Of a DNA stretch of 64,000 nucleotides, positions 50,901-62,115 are shown one piece after another. Under the pieces are notes generated by a model. That model was not told the origin of the DNA, searched no databases, and saw only the letters and a program-made list of their open reading frames with translations. The stretch comes from Acridotheres tristis (taxonomy: Eukaryota > Chordata > Aves > Passeriformes > Sturnidae), in assembly GCA_037013685.1 (NCBI GenBank), contig CM072890.1, positions 1,803,335 through 1,867,334 on the forward strand, written 5' to 3'. How positions within the stretch are numbered: the stretch's first letter is position 1; each line of letters begins with the position of its first letter. Position numbers and translations under genes: made by a program.

Positions 50901-53900
50901 GCTTTCACAGGAGAAATTAAGTTTCAAATGCCATCATAGACTAAAAATGCTGTGGCAGCTTTATCCAATTTCAGATAAACTGGATTTTTCAAATGTAAAA
51001 TGAAGTGAATAGAATAACGTGTCAAGTTTACTTGCTCCTGTGTTTACAGAGCTTTTTCTGGACATTTGAGTGCTAGAAAAGGAAATATTTACACGATGTA
51101 TTTTTTCTGTGGTTCTACACTGACAATTAAACCATACATTCTTGACCACAGCTCCCCATAAGGGGAGTGTTTTGCAACAGAATTCAGAAAACCACAAAAC
51201 ACCTGTGCTCATGAGAGTAGCATTTGTATTTCTAGAAAAGCTGTCTCAGAAAGCAATCAGTTTTCTTCAACAAATAAAGACACAAACTATGCTCCAGAAG
51301 GAGCAGATCTTACTACACCCCCTTTACAGATAGAATGAAGGTGCACAGGGATTTAGTTCTTCCTCTGGATGAAATGGCAGGTCTGAACTATCTTGTGTCT
51401 TACTCACAGAAACATCCTTTCTCTCTTTTCTTTATTCTCTAGGCAATAACCCCGCTAATGACAAGGGTTCACTGAATTCACTGGGAAAAATGGAAAATAC
51501 ACAGAACGTGTTTTTCCTATGGTGGATTTTAACTCAGAAGACATTATTTGTCAGAAATTCTACAGCTTCAAAAGGAAAAGAAAACTATACAGCAACAGCA
51601 AAGCTTGCAGCACTAAATATAATAGTACAATTTATATGTTATTTTCACAAGGATAAGCTGTTTTCTAAGGACAAGACAAAATAATCAACTCTATAGAAGC
51701 AGCTTGAGTAGTCTAAATATGTCCCAGTTAAAATTTTTAATGAAGCTGCAGAGTGAATGCAAATCTACAAGTCCCAGAGCTGGTGTAGCACCACGTAATC
51801 TCTAAGTAAGAGTGCCTGAGCAGTCCCCTGGCAGCAGAGCACAGCTCCTGCCCAGGAACCCAGTACCCCTGTAACACATTACTGCTCTGCACAGCAGCAT
51901 CCAGGCAGCGCCTTTCATCCAAAAAGTGCCTTTTTACCTTCTGAGGAATCTAAATCTACTGGGGGGGGGGTTTGAACTGGAGGCTTTGGGATCCAAAAAC
52001 AGCAACATTACCAACATTGCCAGCGAAGGCAAACCTCCAAACCTTTTAGCAGGAGTCTTGAGAGGGCTGTAAAAACAGCGAGAGGCTCTCCCGGTGCAGG
52101 GATGCCAGCTATAAGGGATAAACCCCTCAGCCAGGTTTAGCAGTAACAAACAGGGGAAGGGGGGAGAAAAACCCACACAGGAAAAAGGGATACAGGAAAA
52201 AAAAGGATGCTAAATTATAGAGGAACGGTAGCACAGATGTTGTGTTCATTCCAGGTCAGAGTTCACGTGGAATTAAATCCTGGAGGAGCTCGAGTGCTTT
52301 CAGCTACCACTGGCCCAAACCCTCCTGTCTTTCATGTTTCCTTAAAAAACAGCAAAACTGCCAGGGACTCCCAGATTATTTTTCCCCACTTAGAAGAATA
52401 GCTGGAGTGCAGAAATGAGAGGAAGATATGACAGAACTATTCTGGCTTACTGACGGAGGTTTCTTGGCACATCTTTACCCCCTTAAAGAAGCAGGGAAGT
52501 CAGACACATAACAGAACGAGCCGACAGGAGAACAAACATTTCTCATCAAAACTCAAGGCAAAAGATGACTTGTTTCCCTTGCTTGCTGGGAGGAGAGCTT
52601 CCCTGGCTGCTGGAGGGCTTGGAGACCTTGCACACTCCTTCCCTGGAAAGAGCTGTCCTGCTCCAGGTGAGATCAGCAGCTCTGAACTCCAGCACACCGG
52701 GCTGACGGGAAAGCTGAAAGGCTTTCCTGGGGTTTTTGGCTCACGACCTCTAACTTTTCTGGGATGATGCCAAAGTACAGCTCTTTCTGTGCTTGTTGGC
52801 TCAGCAGCCCTAACAGGGTGAACTAAAGCCCAGGCCTCTAAAGGACAATTACTCATTTATGCACGCTGAACCTACAACCTTATAACAACCAGGACAAATG
52901 CAGCACTTCAGGGTCAGGCTCTGCTTTTGGGTAAACACGAGGAGAGTTACACAGAGCGAGTGTCATTTGGATGGATTTGAGCAAATCCACAGGGAAAAAA
53001 AAACAACAAAACACCACAAACACGTGGCTGCACAGAGAAGGGAGCCTTACCCCCACTTGACACCACGCAGCAAATGTCTCGTGCTCTGCTTCTGCGTGGA
53101 ATTTGCTGCACCAAAAGGGAGGAATTTTCACTTTTTCACTGCAAGCCAGAGCTCTCCAAGAGACACCCAGGCTGGGAGAACAGAGTTCATGCACGGACAG
53201 CCAGCCCAATGGCTCCTCAAAACCCCTCTGAAAAAAAGCTGCACGATAAATAGGGAGCACTTGGACCCAACATTTATGTAGTAATATAAAATATTAACTC
53301 CAGCCAGGGTGTGCAGGCTGTGCCAAAGCTTGATTGGCTTTAGGTGATTTTGGCAGCATGGCCTACAAAGATTTCAATGGAAACCTGGGCGACTGAAAAT
53401 TAAGTGTAAAAAAATTTTATGGACTAGAATCTACCTTCGAGTCCTTGTGCAGCAGAACAGGTCAACCAGGTAGCTGCTATTCTAAAGGCAAGGAGGTACA
53501 TTCAAAAGCAGCTTGAAAGCTTTGAATAAAGAAAATAGTGGTACAGAAGGCACCATGAAACCTCACCTGGATAACAGTTTATTCTGAAAAGCAAAACCAA
53601 AGAAGGGAAAAAATGTCAGAGGACAAGGGAAACCAAGCAAAACCATACGTAGCTGTCATTTCATTTAATTTCTGTGTTCGTTATTCATTAAGTCTTTTGT
53701 CTACATCTACTGATAAAAGGCTATAATCTCTACACTTCAATTCCAAATCTCTATGAATGACAATTTAAGGCATTTTATTTACCCCATATTTTTAAAGATG
53801 TGGTAATTAAAATAATCTGTTTTACACTTATTAAAAATAAATTATTGCATATTTTAATGTTTTTCCTCCCTGCAACTTTTTCTTAATTAGTTATTTAAAC

Positions 53901-54961
53901 TGCGTTGAAAATCCCAAGCCAATACATTTCAATATTCATTTTTCTATTTTAATTTTTCAAACAAGAAGAAAAGTTTCCCTCTTTAAGCTGAAAATTCAAT
54001 TTAAAAAGCAGATTAAATACTCATTGGTGTCATTTTACATCGTTCACAGAGAGCTTTTTTTTCCCTTCAATATTTATTAATGACGACATTCTTGCATGTA
54101 CAGATTATCTTACATCTCTTAGCATCTTTTATCTGGAAGGAATTTGGAGAGCTCTAACAAACAGACACTTTTGTAACTACGATGAGGGACTCATTCACTA
54201 TTCTAACCCAAATCTCCCTGGAACAAGAAACCTTCAACTGTTCTGAAGTCCTCAGCAATGCTGTGAAAAGCAGCAAAGAGCACCTTAGTGAACATCAGCA
54301 GGATTTGGTGCAGCACAGAGCCACTGCCTCCTGCTCCCATTGAACCTTACCATAAAAGTGATTTATTCACCAGATAAAGTGAATATCGAGGCTGATTACC
54401 AAAGTGTCATTAGCTCTGCTGGGTATCAGACCCCTAAATAAAGGATTAATAAACTGCATGTTCCCAAATCAGAAATGGCTGCACATGCTTTACACAACTC
54501 AATAGCACATCCCTTCCATCACGTTGCTGTTTCACTCTCTGAAGAGCACTGGTCTACTTCAGTATTAGCAAATAATAACCATAAAACTACAACCAAAACT
54601 ATCAGCCAAGATCCCCAGCAGATGCCAGCGTGTTCTAGGTGTTTGCCATGGGCACACAGCAGTGCTGGAGAGGAGGCTTCACAGGGATACACACACAAAT
54701 GTACGTGGTTTAAATTTAATTGTGATTACAGACTTTGTGAAAACAAAGCTTCAGGGGAAGACAGAGGCTTAATTTCAGCTCAGTTGGAACTGAAGCAATC
54801 ATTACACAGTGGGGAATGGTACAAAGAATGAACTCAGCAAGCAGAAAATGACTGAGTTTAAAGGGTCTCTCTACATCTTGAAAAGAAAGTAATTTTGCTC
54901 TTTGACTCTGTTTTTCCACCATGACATAGCATAAACCAATTCTTCCAAGGTGAGACACATG
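47991..54961. other. Noncoding DNA with a TA/CA-rich microsatellite
   Basis: The main structure is an alternating purine-pyrimidine block of CA, TG and TA steps (about 49421-49505), followed by a T tract near 49549-49561. A G10 run lies at 51961-51970. The 52500-53270 stretch is somewhat richer in GC and has several overlapping ORFs on both strands, none recognisable. Confidence 0.5.
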
Positions 54962-55000
54962 CTATACTGTATTTGGCTGGGAGAGAGTTAATTTTCTCAC
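54962..55000 (+). repeat. Start fragment of an avian ERVL-type LTR
   Basis: About 39 bases match the opening of the common avian ERVL LTR: TACTG, then TTTGGCTGGGA-GAGTTAATTTTC. The match stops abruptly near TCAC and nothing of the following U3 is visible. It is probably from the same broad LTR family as the fragment near 8.1 kb. Recognition is from memory; the short length limits certainty. Confidence 0.45.
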
Positions 55001-55679
55001 GTCTATAGGCACGAAGGTTAAATGTGGAATGTATTTTCTACAATGCAAAAATACTCGCTTTCCATTACATCTGATTTTCTAACTAATGTGCTATTATAGA
55101 ATAGCCAGTGTGTCGTTTTGTCCCATGATATTGGTGGTGACTGAAATATTTCTAGTTTGGCCAGCCTGTTTCTAGTTTTTTAGGTAGATGCCCAGGGAAA
55201 TTTGGGGAGGGGGGGGAAGGTGGTTGGATTTGGTTTCGGGTGGTTTGATGTTGTTGGTTTTGAATTTGGTTTGGGGTTTTTGCCCCTTCTCTTATTCCAC
55301 TATTTTTCCTTGTACAGATAACAATGTTTTATTCATGTAGGAGGTACAGAGGTGAAGAATGAAAACACTGCCTTGGCACAGGGTGCTCCCCAACTGCCAG
55401 CATCAGTTTTACTGCCTGCACTGTCTAATGCTGCCCTAATAAATATTGTCCTGCACTTTCATGCTAATCATGTATGGGCAGTGTACACCCCTCTCCCTTC
55501 AGCTGCCCTTTATCTCTGCAGAGTTTGACTGGTGCAGTGTCTTTCCACATTGAACTCAGCTTAATTCAGGGCAAGATGCCACAGCTAAAAGTGAAACTTT
55601 TATATAATTGCTGTGAAGAACACTCCATATATTTATAAATTCAAAAATTTTATGTTCCAAAGTCTCCTTCTCAGTTTTC
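55001..55679. other. Noncoding DNA with a G/T-rich patch
   Basis: The plus strand at about 55196-55275 is almost devoid of C and rich in GG and GGTTT words, including a G8-9 run, and is strongly strand-asymmetric. The rest is AT-rich without recognised features. Confidence 0.55.
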
Positions 55680-55816
55680 ATAGAATTATTTACGTTGGAA
55701 AAGACCTTTAAGATCATTGAGTCCAACTGTTAACTCAGCACTGCCAAGGCCACCACCAAACCAGGTCCCCAGGTGCCACATCTGCATGACTTTTAAATAC
55801 CTTGAGAGATGGTGAC
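55680..55816 (-). mobile_element. CR1 LINE, truncated 3' end
   Basis: The plus strand reads as the complement of the CR1 3' terminus: CATAGAATTATTTACGTTGG, then AAAAGACCTTTAAGATCATTG, GTCCAACTGTTAACTCAGCA, CTGCCAAGGCCACCACCAAA, CAGGTGCCACATCTGCATGA and TTTTAAATACCTTGAGAGAT. The sense strand is therefore minus and the LINE's 3' end lies at the low coordinate. Only about 137 bases of the 3' UTR region remain; the match fades after GGTGACA. There is no coding remnant. Confidence 0.92.
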
Positions 55817-58800
55817 AAGTGTCAGAAAGAAGCAGCAGTTTTCTCAAGTTCACTTTAGAAAGGAGAGAATCCAATACTTGCACACGTGTGTCTACAGCAA
55901 TGCAAACTCCACATCAATCTGACACTCGAGAGTTCAGAAACAGGAAAATTGGAGTTACTGTGAATTCCTTGTGGGGAGTGAAGAGACTTCAGGTCTAACC
56001 TCCAGAAACTAGTGCCATCACCTCCCATATCCTGATTAATAATCACAGCAATCCTCTTTGCTCATGCTCTGAACATACAGAATAAGTATCTTTCCTGACT
56101 GGGCTAAGGGTTAAAAAGCAAGGCAAAAGAACTCTGGTTTTGTCCAACTTGGGATGCATTATTCCATATAACTTTCCAGAAATGTATGTTGCACTAAACT
56201 GGAACAAAAGAGGAAATAAGATTTACGAATTTATTATATTGCCCAGTAAGTGATATCTTCTCAGTCATCAGCCTTACTTCCTCTCAAAAAAAAGCATCAG
56301 ATTCTTCTTCATTCCTGGGGGTTTTCTTTCTCTGCAGTTCAAGTGTGATGGTCAAGCCAGAGGATATGACAGAGCACATTATAGCCACAAAAAAATAATC
56401 TTAAAGCCCAACAGTATGCTCAAACTGATGATTTACTTTATACGTTCAACATGTTATTCCTGCTTTTGACTCTAAATTAACCCCCAATAAATTTGAAAAT
56501 TTCTATCTATCACAAATGTAATACTTTAAGAGAATGGTAGCTAAAAACCTGGATAAGAACTGGACCGAAATTTTCAGTCTAATGCTGAACATCTGGGTTT
56601 TAAGGTTTTGCTATGTGTGACCAACTGTCCACTCCAGTCATTTTGCAAATTTACAACTTTGCATGAGAGCAGAGATCTGCAGATTCCATTGCCAGATCAA
56701 AGCCAAATGTATCAACTGTCATCATAATGTCTTCATGGACAGAAAGGGGGGCACATTTGTGCACACAGATATTCCATGCCCTGCATGCAAACTCTCTTTC
56801 TATAGGAATTACATTGCTGCAAAGCAGAGCTAGGAAATCTCTACACTAAGGCTACATCCCTGTGGAAATACTGCATGAAAAGGCTTTTTATTTTTAAAGA
56901 TAAATTAATTTTTTTTTTGTATAATTGAGTCACACTTTTCATGTAGCACTCAGCCTAGGGATGTCTGCAGGAGAAAAGAACAATATCTTACTAAATCCCT
57001 TTTAGGATCATTAAATTTAGATCACAAAACTCTCACAGGCATGCAATTCCAAACATGTCACAGAAACAAAGGGAGCAACAACAAAAAATGACAAGCTTCT
57101 CTTACATTATTTTCCTTCTTTACAATGATGTTTAAGGTAGCAAAGTGTTAATGAATTCAGTACAATGTATCATGCATTGTGTTGGAACTTTTATATTGTT
57201 GAAAAATTGTCATATTTGGCTAGGCAGCTGCATGGAGAAAAAAGCTCTGACAATATCTAATTGAGTCTATTTTTACTGTCTTTCAGATAACATTGTTAGA
57301 ATTATGTACTGTACATATTTCTTATTTTTAGTTTCGTACTCCCACCCCCCCCCTTCACAGCCCTTCTCTGCAACAGTATTTTATTACTGCTTAGATAAAT
57401 CCAGGTCATTTTCACAAAAGGACAGTGGGTCCTATTCTGCAATGTTGAAATGGAGCTACAAGCTGTTATGTAAATCACTATTAATAACAGAGTATTGAGG
57501 ACATGTGCCTCTTAAAATCTGGTCCTTCTTTAGAATGCTGACTGGGACACAAAGGCTCCGAGCTCCATCTCCTCCGTCCTCATCTGCTTCCTGGGCATCT
57601 CTGAGCTGAGCATCTCACATCTCACTTGCTCCTTTCTGCAAAATGGCAGGAGCAGAATATTTCCTTTGGTTTTTCCTGCCTTTGGAAACAAAGAGTGCTT
57701 CAGTGCAAAGCCTGCCTCTTCTGTGCATGGATCGTGGCAGGTGCAACTGCTCCAGCTCACACAAAATTGCTGCTATTGCCACGGGACACTTCCAGCACAA
57801 CAACCTTTCATCTCTCATCCTTACCCAACCTCACTATTCACTTGGGATTTTTGATGAGTTTCCCAAGCCCTCACAGCCTTGCAGGAAGAGCAGGTAGGGA
57901 GAGTAGTCACACAGACAGAACAATTTGCTTCAGGATATAGAGACAGCAGGTCCTGAGGCTCATCCCTTGCAGCAGCCTGGCTGAGAACGCTGCAGGACAC
58001 TGAGCAGGGGCTGCCAAAGCCTTTCTAGGAGAAATGGAATTGTCTGGGGCAGCACACACCCAGCAGCACCACTGCTGATGAAGCCCAGGAGCAGAAAGTT
58101 ACTCCTCTGCACAGCTTGCATCTTCAGCCTTTGCAGATGGAGATGCCAAAGCTGCTTCCATGCAGAACAGCAGCACACACAACAGCCTAGATAACGCAAG
58201 CCAGCCAGGGGAAACAGCCTCAGGTCTCCACACAGAAATTCATTCGTTTAAAAACACTACTGCTGAGGATAAACCACTTTAAAAATATCCCACCGTTTAA
58301 AAACAACAGAACTTCACGCCAGTATCATTCCCACTGTTGTTTAAATAGTATTTCACACCCAAGGGCTCAAGAAACAGATTTCTGGAGACAAAACTCTTTA
58401 TGAAAATTTCAACCAGCTCTGGTCCAAGAGAGCATTTTGCTATTGTACACTAGGGACACTATCAATAACTGGGCTTTGGAGGAAAACGTTTTACTGAGAA
58501 GAAAAGAATCATTTCATTGACAAGGTACAGGAGGAGAAAATAAGTAAATGGGACTTTCAAGATGGGAAAGGAAACCACGTCACCAAAAAAACCCAAAAAC
58601 CACCAAAAAACCGTTTCTCAGCTGCTTTGGTTAGCTCCTATTAGCACCACCAAGATTTGCCCCCAAAAAGTAGACAAAAATATCTTCTCTGGAAATCTGA
58701 ATGACATATACTCATGTGAGTAAGATGAAACACTGAGAAAAAAATCAAAATTCCAGAAACTGAAACTACTAGATTTAAACTAAACTTTTACTTTTTTCCC

Positions 58801-59503
58801 TCTCAACAATAGAAACATTGAGTTTAGGATGAAAAGCAAGACACCATTTTGCAGAAGGCTGACAAAGTAAAATATAAAATCTCTATACATTTCCCTTGGC
58901 CCTTACCCTCCAATTCTGTCTCTATAAAAAACATATTTTATTATTTTTCTTCATGACACCTTAGATTCTCATGATAGGAACCCAATACTGAGACATTGTT
59001 CTGAATGATTTCAGCTCGTGTAAGCTTTTAGGTGCCCACGGGGACACTGATTATTAAAGAAACAGGAATGAAAAAAAAAAGGAATGAAAATAGAACTTGG
59101 AAAGCATTCTCAGGGAAGAATAATTGGGATCTAATGAGGAGCTGTACCTGTGAAATGTAATAGCCAGAAGAGAATTAGCCATTCAGGGTGACTTACTCCA
59201 AATAGTTCTCAGAGCAGGTTTAACAGCAGAAATGCTCCAAACCAACACAAAGTGCAGGTGCAGATAAAGTAACAAATGCATGAGTCAGTAGGAGCTGCTC
59301 CTCTGTTAGAGATGCCCGGAGGCCATGATCAGACATCCAGCATGTGAAAACGGATACACCATATAATCAAGACCATAATGCCCACAGCCTTCACTTCCAT
59401 TGAGCCTGCAGGCTCCTGAAAGTACAGGGGAAATCTGCTTGGTTATGGGAAGTGGCATTATGTACGTATTGCCAAAGAAAACAAAATTCTCCAATATGAT
59501 AAC
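55817..59503. other. Noncoding DNA, nothing recognised
   Basis: AT-rich to moderate-GC sequence (57530-58210 is richer in GC) with only short unremarkable ORFs, a C9 run near 57346-57355 and an ACC/AAA low-complexity stretch near 58580-58615. Confidence 0.5.
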
Positions 59504-59509
59504 ACCACT
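59504..59509. repeat. Target site duplication ACCACT, left copy
   Basis: The hexamer ACCACT directly precedes the TG at 59510-59511 and is repeated exactly after the opposite terminus at 62788-62793. Six bases is the usual duplication length for class II (betaretrovirus-like) integrases. Confidence 0.85.
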
Positions 59510-59533
59510 TGTCGTGTTATGTTGTTTAATGTT
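59510..59533. repeat. 24-bp terminal inverted repeat, low-coordinate copy
   Basis: On the plus strand this begins TGTCGTGTTATG and continues GTTGTTTAATGTT at its end. It matches the first 24 bases of the minus-strand LTR starting at 62787 at 22 of 24 positions; both differences are C/T transitions (positions 4 and 9). Beyond base 24 similarity stops at once. It sits exactly against the left target duplication, so it served as, or replaced, the normal U5 terminus. Confidence 0.85.
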
Positions 59534-59640
59534 GGACCCGGTGGGAATGTCACATCCTGTATTAGTTTCGCCCCCCCCAAGGTCCCCCTTGCGGCCCGCC
59601 TCATTTTTGTTTTCACGCGAGGCGGGGTCGCGTTCCCCAG

Positions 59641-59838
59641 TTAGTTTTTTTTTGCTTGTGTGTTTCCCCCCCGCCTCCCCCTGCCCCTGTTATCAGTTTT
59701 ATCTCTAAGAGGGCACACGCGCGCGATGTGGCCAAGCTGGTTGTAGAGGAAGCAGCGCACAGGGAACGTCTTTGCAGCTGCAGTCATCGCTGCCATCTTC
59801 ACTCCTCCTCTGGCGGGAATAGGTGGTGCTGTCACAAC
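59641..59838 (-). pseudogene. Nucleocapsid remnant with one damaged zinc knuckle
   Basis: The part of gag that would bind and package RNA. One CCHC-type knuckle is visible at 59754-59713 with spacing C-x2-Y-x4-H-x4-C: the second zinc-binding Cys is Tyr (codon TAC at 59745-59743), so zinc binding would be lost. A basic RGRGRRGG-type tail follows. Class II elements usually carry two knuckles; I see no second one before the stop at 59641. What normally follows (protease, polymerase) is absent. Confidence 0.75.
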
Positions 59839-60530
59839 TGCACGCTTTACACAGGCCTCCACTATAAGCTGGACAGACGGCTCAGGGTAGAGAGGTAGAG
59901 ATGTTATAACCCGTTTATATGCATCATTAGCATTTAACTTTATCATTTCGATTATTAGTTCTTCTACGGTGTCCTAATTTTTCACTTGCTTTTCAATTTC
60001 TATCTTTAGCCTCTCCACGAACTCAATAATAGGTTCTGCTGGCCCCTGTTTGATGGAGGCATAGTGGACACGGGGCTCGGTGGTTGGCATCACCATGAAT
60101 GCCTTCTCGGCAGCAGCTTTAATTTTTAACATCACAGGCTTTAGAATTTTTTTCTGCCTGTGCTTCAGCCTGGGACCACTGCCCTTCGCCACACAAATGA
60201 TCCATAGTGATGGGCTTTTTGTCTGCGTCAATGGCGCACTCGGGGGTCTGTAAGAGCTCAGGCAGGAGTTCCCCTAGCATCCTTTTCCATGTGTCCTCCC
60301 ACAATCTGTATTCTATTGATAGGAAGAGACATTTAAACAATCCTTTTAAGTCGCTAAGGACCAAGATATTGGAGGAGAAAGTAGCTTCCAATAAGCCTTT
60401 AAAATATTCACTCTTTCTCCCAAACTCCTTCTGTGGCTTACAGAAATGCTTTTTATGGGAGTATTCAAATGGCCGCCAATTAGGAATACCCCTCTGCCGA
60501 GAATAGAAAACCGGAGCGGCAATGAGTGTG
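59839..60530 (-). pseudogene. Capsid remnant with major homology region
   Basis: The capsid forms the viral core shell. The N-terminal half is in the frame ending at 60119 and includes WRPFEYS, LLEATFSSN and ITMDHLCGEGQW, in an order typical of betaretrovirus-like capsids. The C-terminal half, in a second frame, has the major homology region IKQGPAEPIIEFVERL (60054-60007) with its conserved Gln, Gly, Glu, Phe, Arg and Leu spacing. A frameshift near 60147-60153 and a TAG at 59976-59974 break it. Beyond the TAG the frame continues through the C-terminal helices. Confidence 0.8.
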
Positions 60531-60689
60531 GTCTCTGGTTCCGGGTTCCGATCCCCTGGCCCGTCACTTCCGGTTTCTGGAGCGTGGGAACCGACAGGGG
60601 GGCGTGGGAACCGGAAGTCGGAAGCGGAGGGGCAAGACTGCCTGCCGAGAAGGAGCCAGAACACTGGCAACATTCATGGTGATGGGCAG

Positions 60690-61375
60690 GACCTGCTGAG
60701 CTCGGGGGCCGCCCCTCTGGGGGTGGAGTAAGGGGAGGAGTTTTAGTAGGAGGAGGAGGAGCCTGGGGAGGAGGAACACCCCTCCCGTGGGGGGAGACAG
60801 GGGCAGGACTTGGGGAAGGAGGCGGGAACAAAAAGGGGTTGGGACACGGGGTAGGGGGCGGAGCCACAGATGGTGAGGAAGGGATTATGGGAAGGAGCCA
60901 GAGCACAAGGGACTGGCCATGCCACGTGGCCGGCGCCATCTTGCGTGCCGGAGTCCGGGACACCATTACGTGGCTCCGGGGGGAGTGTCTGGAACCTGAC
61001 TGACTTCGGGGTTTTTGGCGTAGAGCCTGGGGTAGGAGCGGGGGAGGGTTTCGGGGTACATCTACAAACTTTACAACTCTTTAAAACAGGTTTCGGGGTA
61101 GAACTCGGGGTGCAACGGGGAGAGATGGAACTGCGGGAAGAGGGAGTAGGGGAAGGCTCCCTGACGGCTGCTGCCTTGCCGCCCGGGCTAGGGTATCGGG
61201 AGGACCGAGAGGGGCCAGGCGAGCAGCGGCTGGTCTCCCTGGCCGGGCTCGCCTGCGATCGCTGCCGAGCTGCCTGTCTCGGATCCCCCGATGCAGGGGA
61301 AGAGGAACTGGAACGAGGGTCAGGAGAGGGGGGAACAACTGGGGGAACCCGGGATGGCTTGCTTCCCTTCCCCAC
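60690..61375 (-). pseudogene. Proline/serine-rich gag segment between matrix and capsid
   Basis: Between matrix and capsid lies a long Pro-, Ser- and Arg-rich stretch (roughly 230 codons' worth), much longer than matrix itself. The first part reads in the frame running from 61375; near 60890 the Pro-rich pattern (PPPSPSPAP, PPPPTK) moves to the frame running from 60966, and near 60690 to the capsid frame. No clear PTAP or PPxY late motif is visible. GC is very high and the opposite strand also stays open (60870-61451, plus), but only as a shadow. Confidence 0.65.
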
Positions 61376-61414
61376 CCTCGCCTGGCAGGGCGGGGCCGCG
61401 CGCCCCCCCCCCCG

Positions 61415-61690
61415 CCTGCTCTTTTACCGCGGTACGAATTTGAATGTATAAACTGAAAAATCGATCCACAGAGGTGTCGTCCTGATTGCTCAATGCCATG
61501 AGCCTTTGTCCTACTAGTTCCCGAAATTGGACCGACCCCATTTGCTGAGGTGACACCCCGGGGAATTGAGAAGCAAGCCATTTTATAAACTTCTTTAACA
61601 AACCCCGAGAAAACTTTTTTCCCCGCCCTCCAGGGTAACCACAACTTGGAAAAACATCTCCCGCTGCTGTGTGGACAGCTTTGTGCCCAT
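61415..61690 (-). pseudogene. Matrix remnant
   Basis: The matrix domain targets Gag to membranes. Met-Gly at 61690 is followed by KLSTQQ, a familiar start for class II avian Gag. The opening frame stops at 61597-61595; a second frame continues through FIKWLASQF and SVDRFFSLYIQIRTAV. A C11 homopolymer (61403-61413 on plus) lies where the frame moves again into the Pro-rich region. Confidence 0.7.
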
Positions 61691-61896
61691 TATGGTGTCC
61701 CTCGCACCCACACAGCAGAACTCACTCTCCTACTGCAGCGAATGAAAACTTAAAAAAACTGAGAAAACGGGTCCCAGGGCCAGTGAGTCCCCCACCCTCA
61801 GAGACTAAAGGAAGGGATGTTTTCACGAGCCCCCACACCTAGGGCAGCCCACCCCCTCCCCGCCTATGGTAAGTCCCCCCTGTACTCCGATAGGGT

Positions 61897-61910
61897 ATAC
61901 TTACCTGCTC
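61897..61910 (-). promoter_or_regulatory. Splice donor in the leader
   Basis: On the minus strand GAGCAG|GTAAGTAT is an essentially perfect 5' splice site, with the last exon base at 61905. In a full provirus this would splice to a downstream acceptor to make env mRNA. Here env is gone, so it could only act as a cryptic donor into flanking host sequence. Confidence 0.7.
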
Positions 61911-62097
61911 CGTCGACCTCTGGAACAGGAGCTGCAGCAGAAGGTCCCTCCCTCGAAAGTGGTCCTCCGGGCACCGAGGTTTGCCACCTTCTCCCCGGGA
62001 GCGCTGCCGACCTGGCCTGCTCCGACCGGGGCAGTCGATGCCCAACACCTCTGATCCTCAGATCTTAGAGGCTCTTCGTGGGGTCACTGGCAAAGTG

Positions 62098-62115
62098 GCC
62101 TCGCGTTGGGCGTCA
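62098..62115 (-). promoter_or_regulatory. Primer binding site, tRNA-Lys type
   Basis: Minus-strand TGACGCCCAACGCGAGGC matches the tRNA-Lys(1,2) primer site used by betaretroviruses at 15 of 18 positions; the three differences are transitions. It lies three bases after a CA dinucleotide (62120-62119) that would end U5, the normal spacing. Confidence 0.72.

Larger units (their letters stand above)
59641..61690 (-). pseudogene. gag: Retroviral gag pseudogene (matrix, Pro-rich, capsid, nucleocapsid)
   Basis: Gag is the retroviral structural polyprotein. The start is the ATG at 61690-61688, followed by Gly, a myristoylation-type Met-Gly opening. The first frame ends after 31 codons at TAA (61597-61595); matrix-like sequence resumes in another frame (to about 61415). 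A Pro/Ser-rich region (about 61375-60690) runs through at least two frames. Capsid-like sequence follows from about 60530, shifts frame near an A7 run (60153-60147), carries the major homology region at 60054-60007, and is interrupted by TAG at 59976-59974. It continues in frame to the nucleocapsid and a TAA at 59643-59641. Several frameshifts and one internal stop make it non-functional. Family recognition rests on the major homology region, the zinc knuckle and the betaretroviral capsid style. Confidence 0.85.

Noticed and set aside
59306..59494. Minus-strand ORF just beyond the gag region, considered as gag/pro continuation
   Set aside because: Lies outside the left target duplication, is in a different frame and has no protease or dUTPase motif.
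60870..61451. 193-codon plus-strand ORF
   Set aside because: Antisense shadow of the Pro/Ser-rich gag segment; C-rich coding DNA leaves the opposite strand open.
61825..61835. TGGGGGCTCGT on the minus strand as a tRNA-Pro primer site
   Set aside because: Only 11 bases match, it is about 480 bases after the poly(A) signal and downstream of the splice donor; the tRNA-Lys site at 62098-62115 fits better in position and length.
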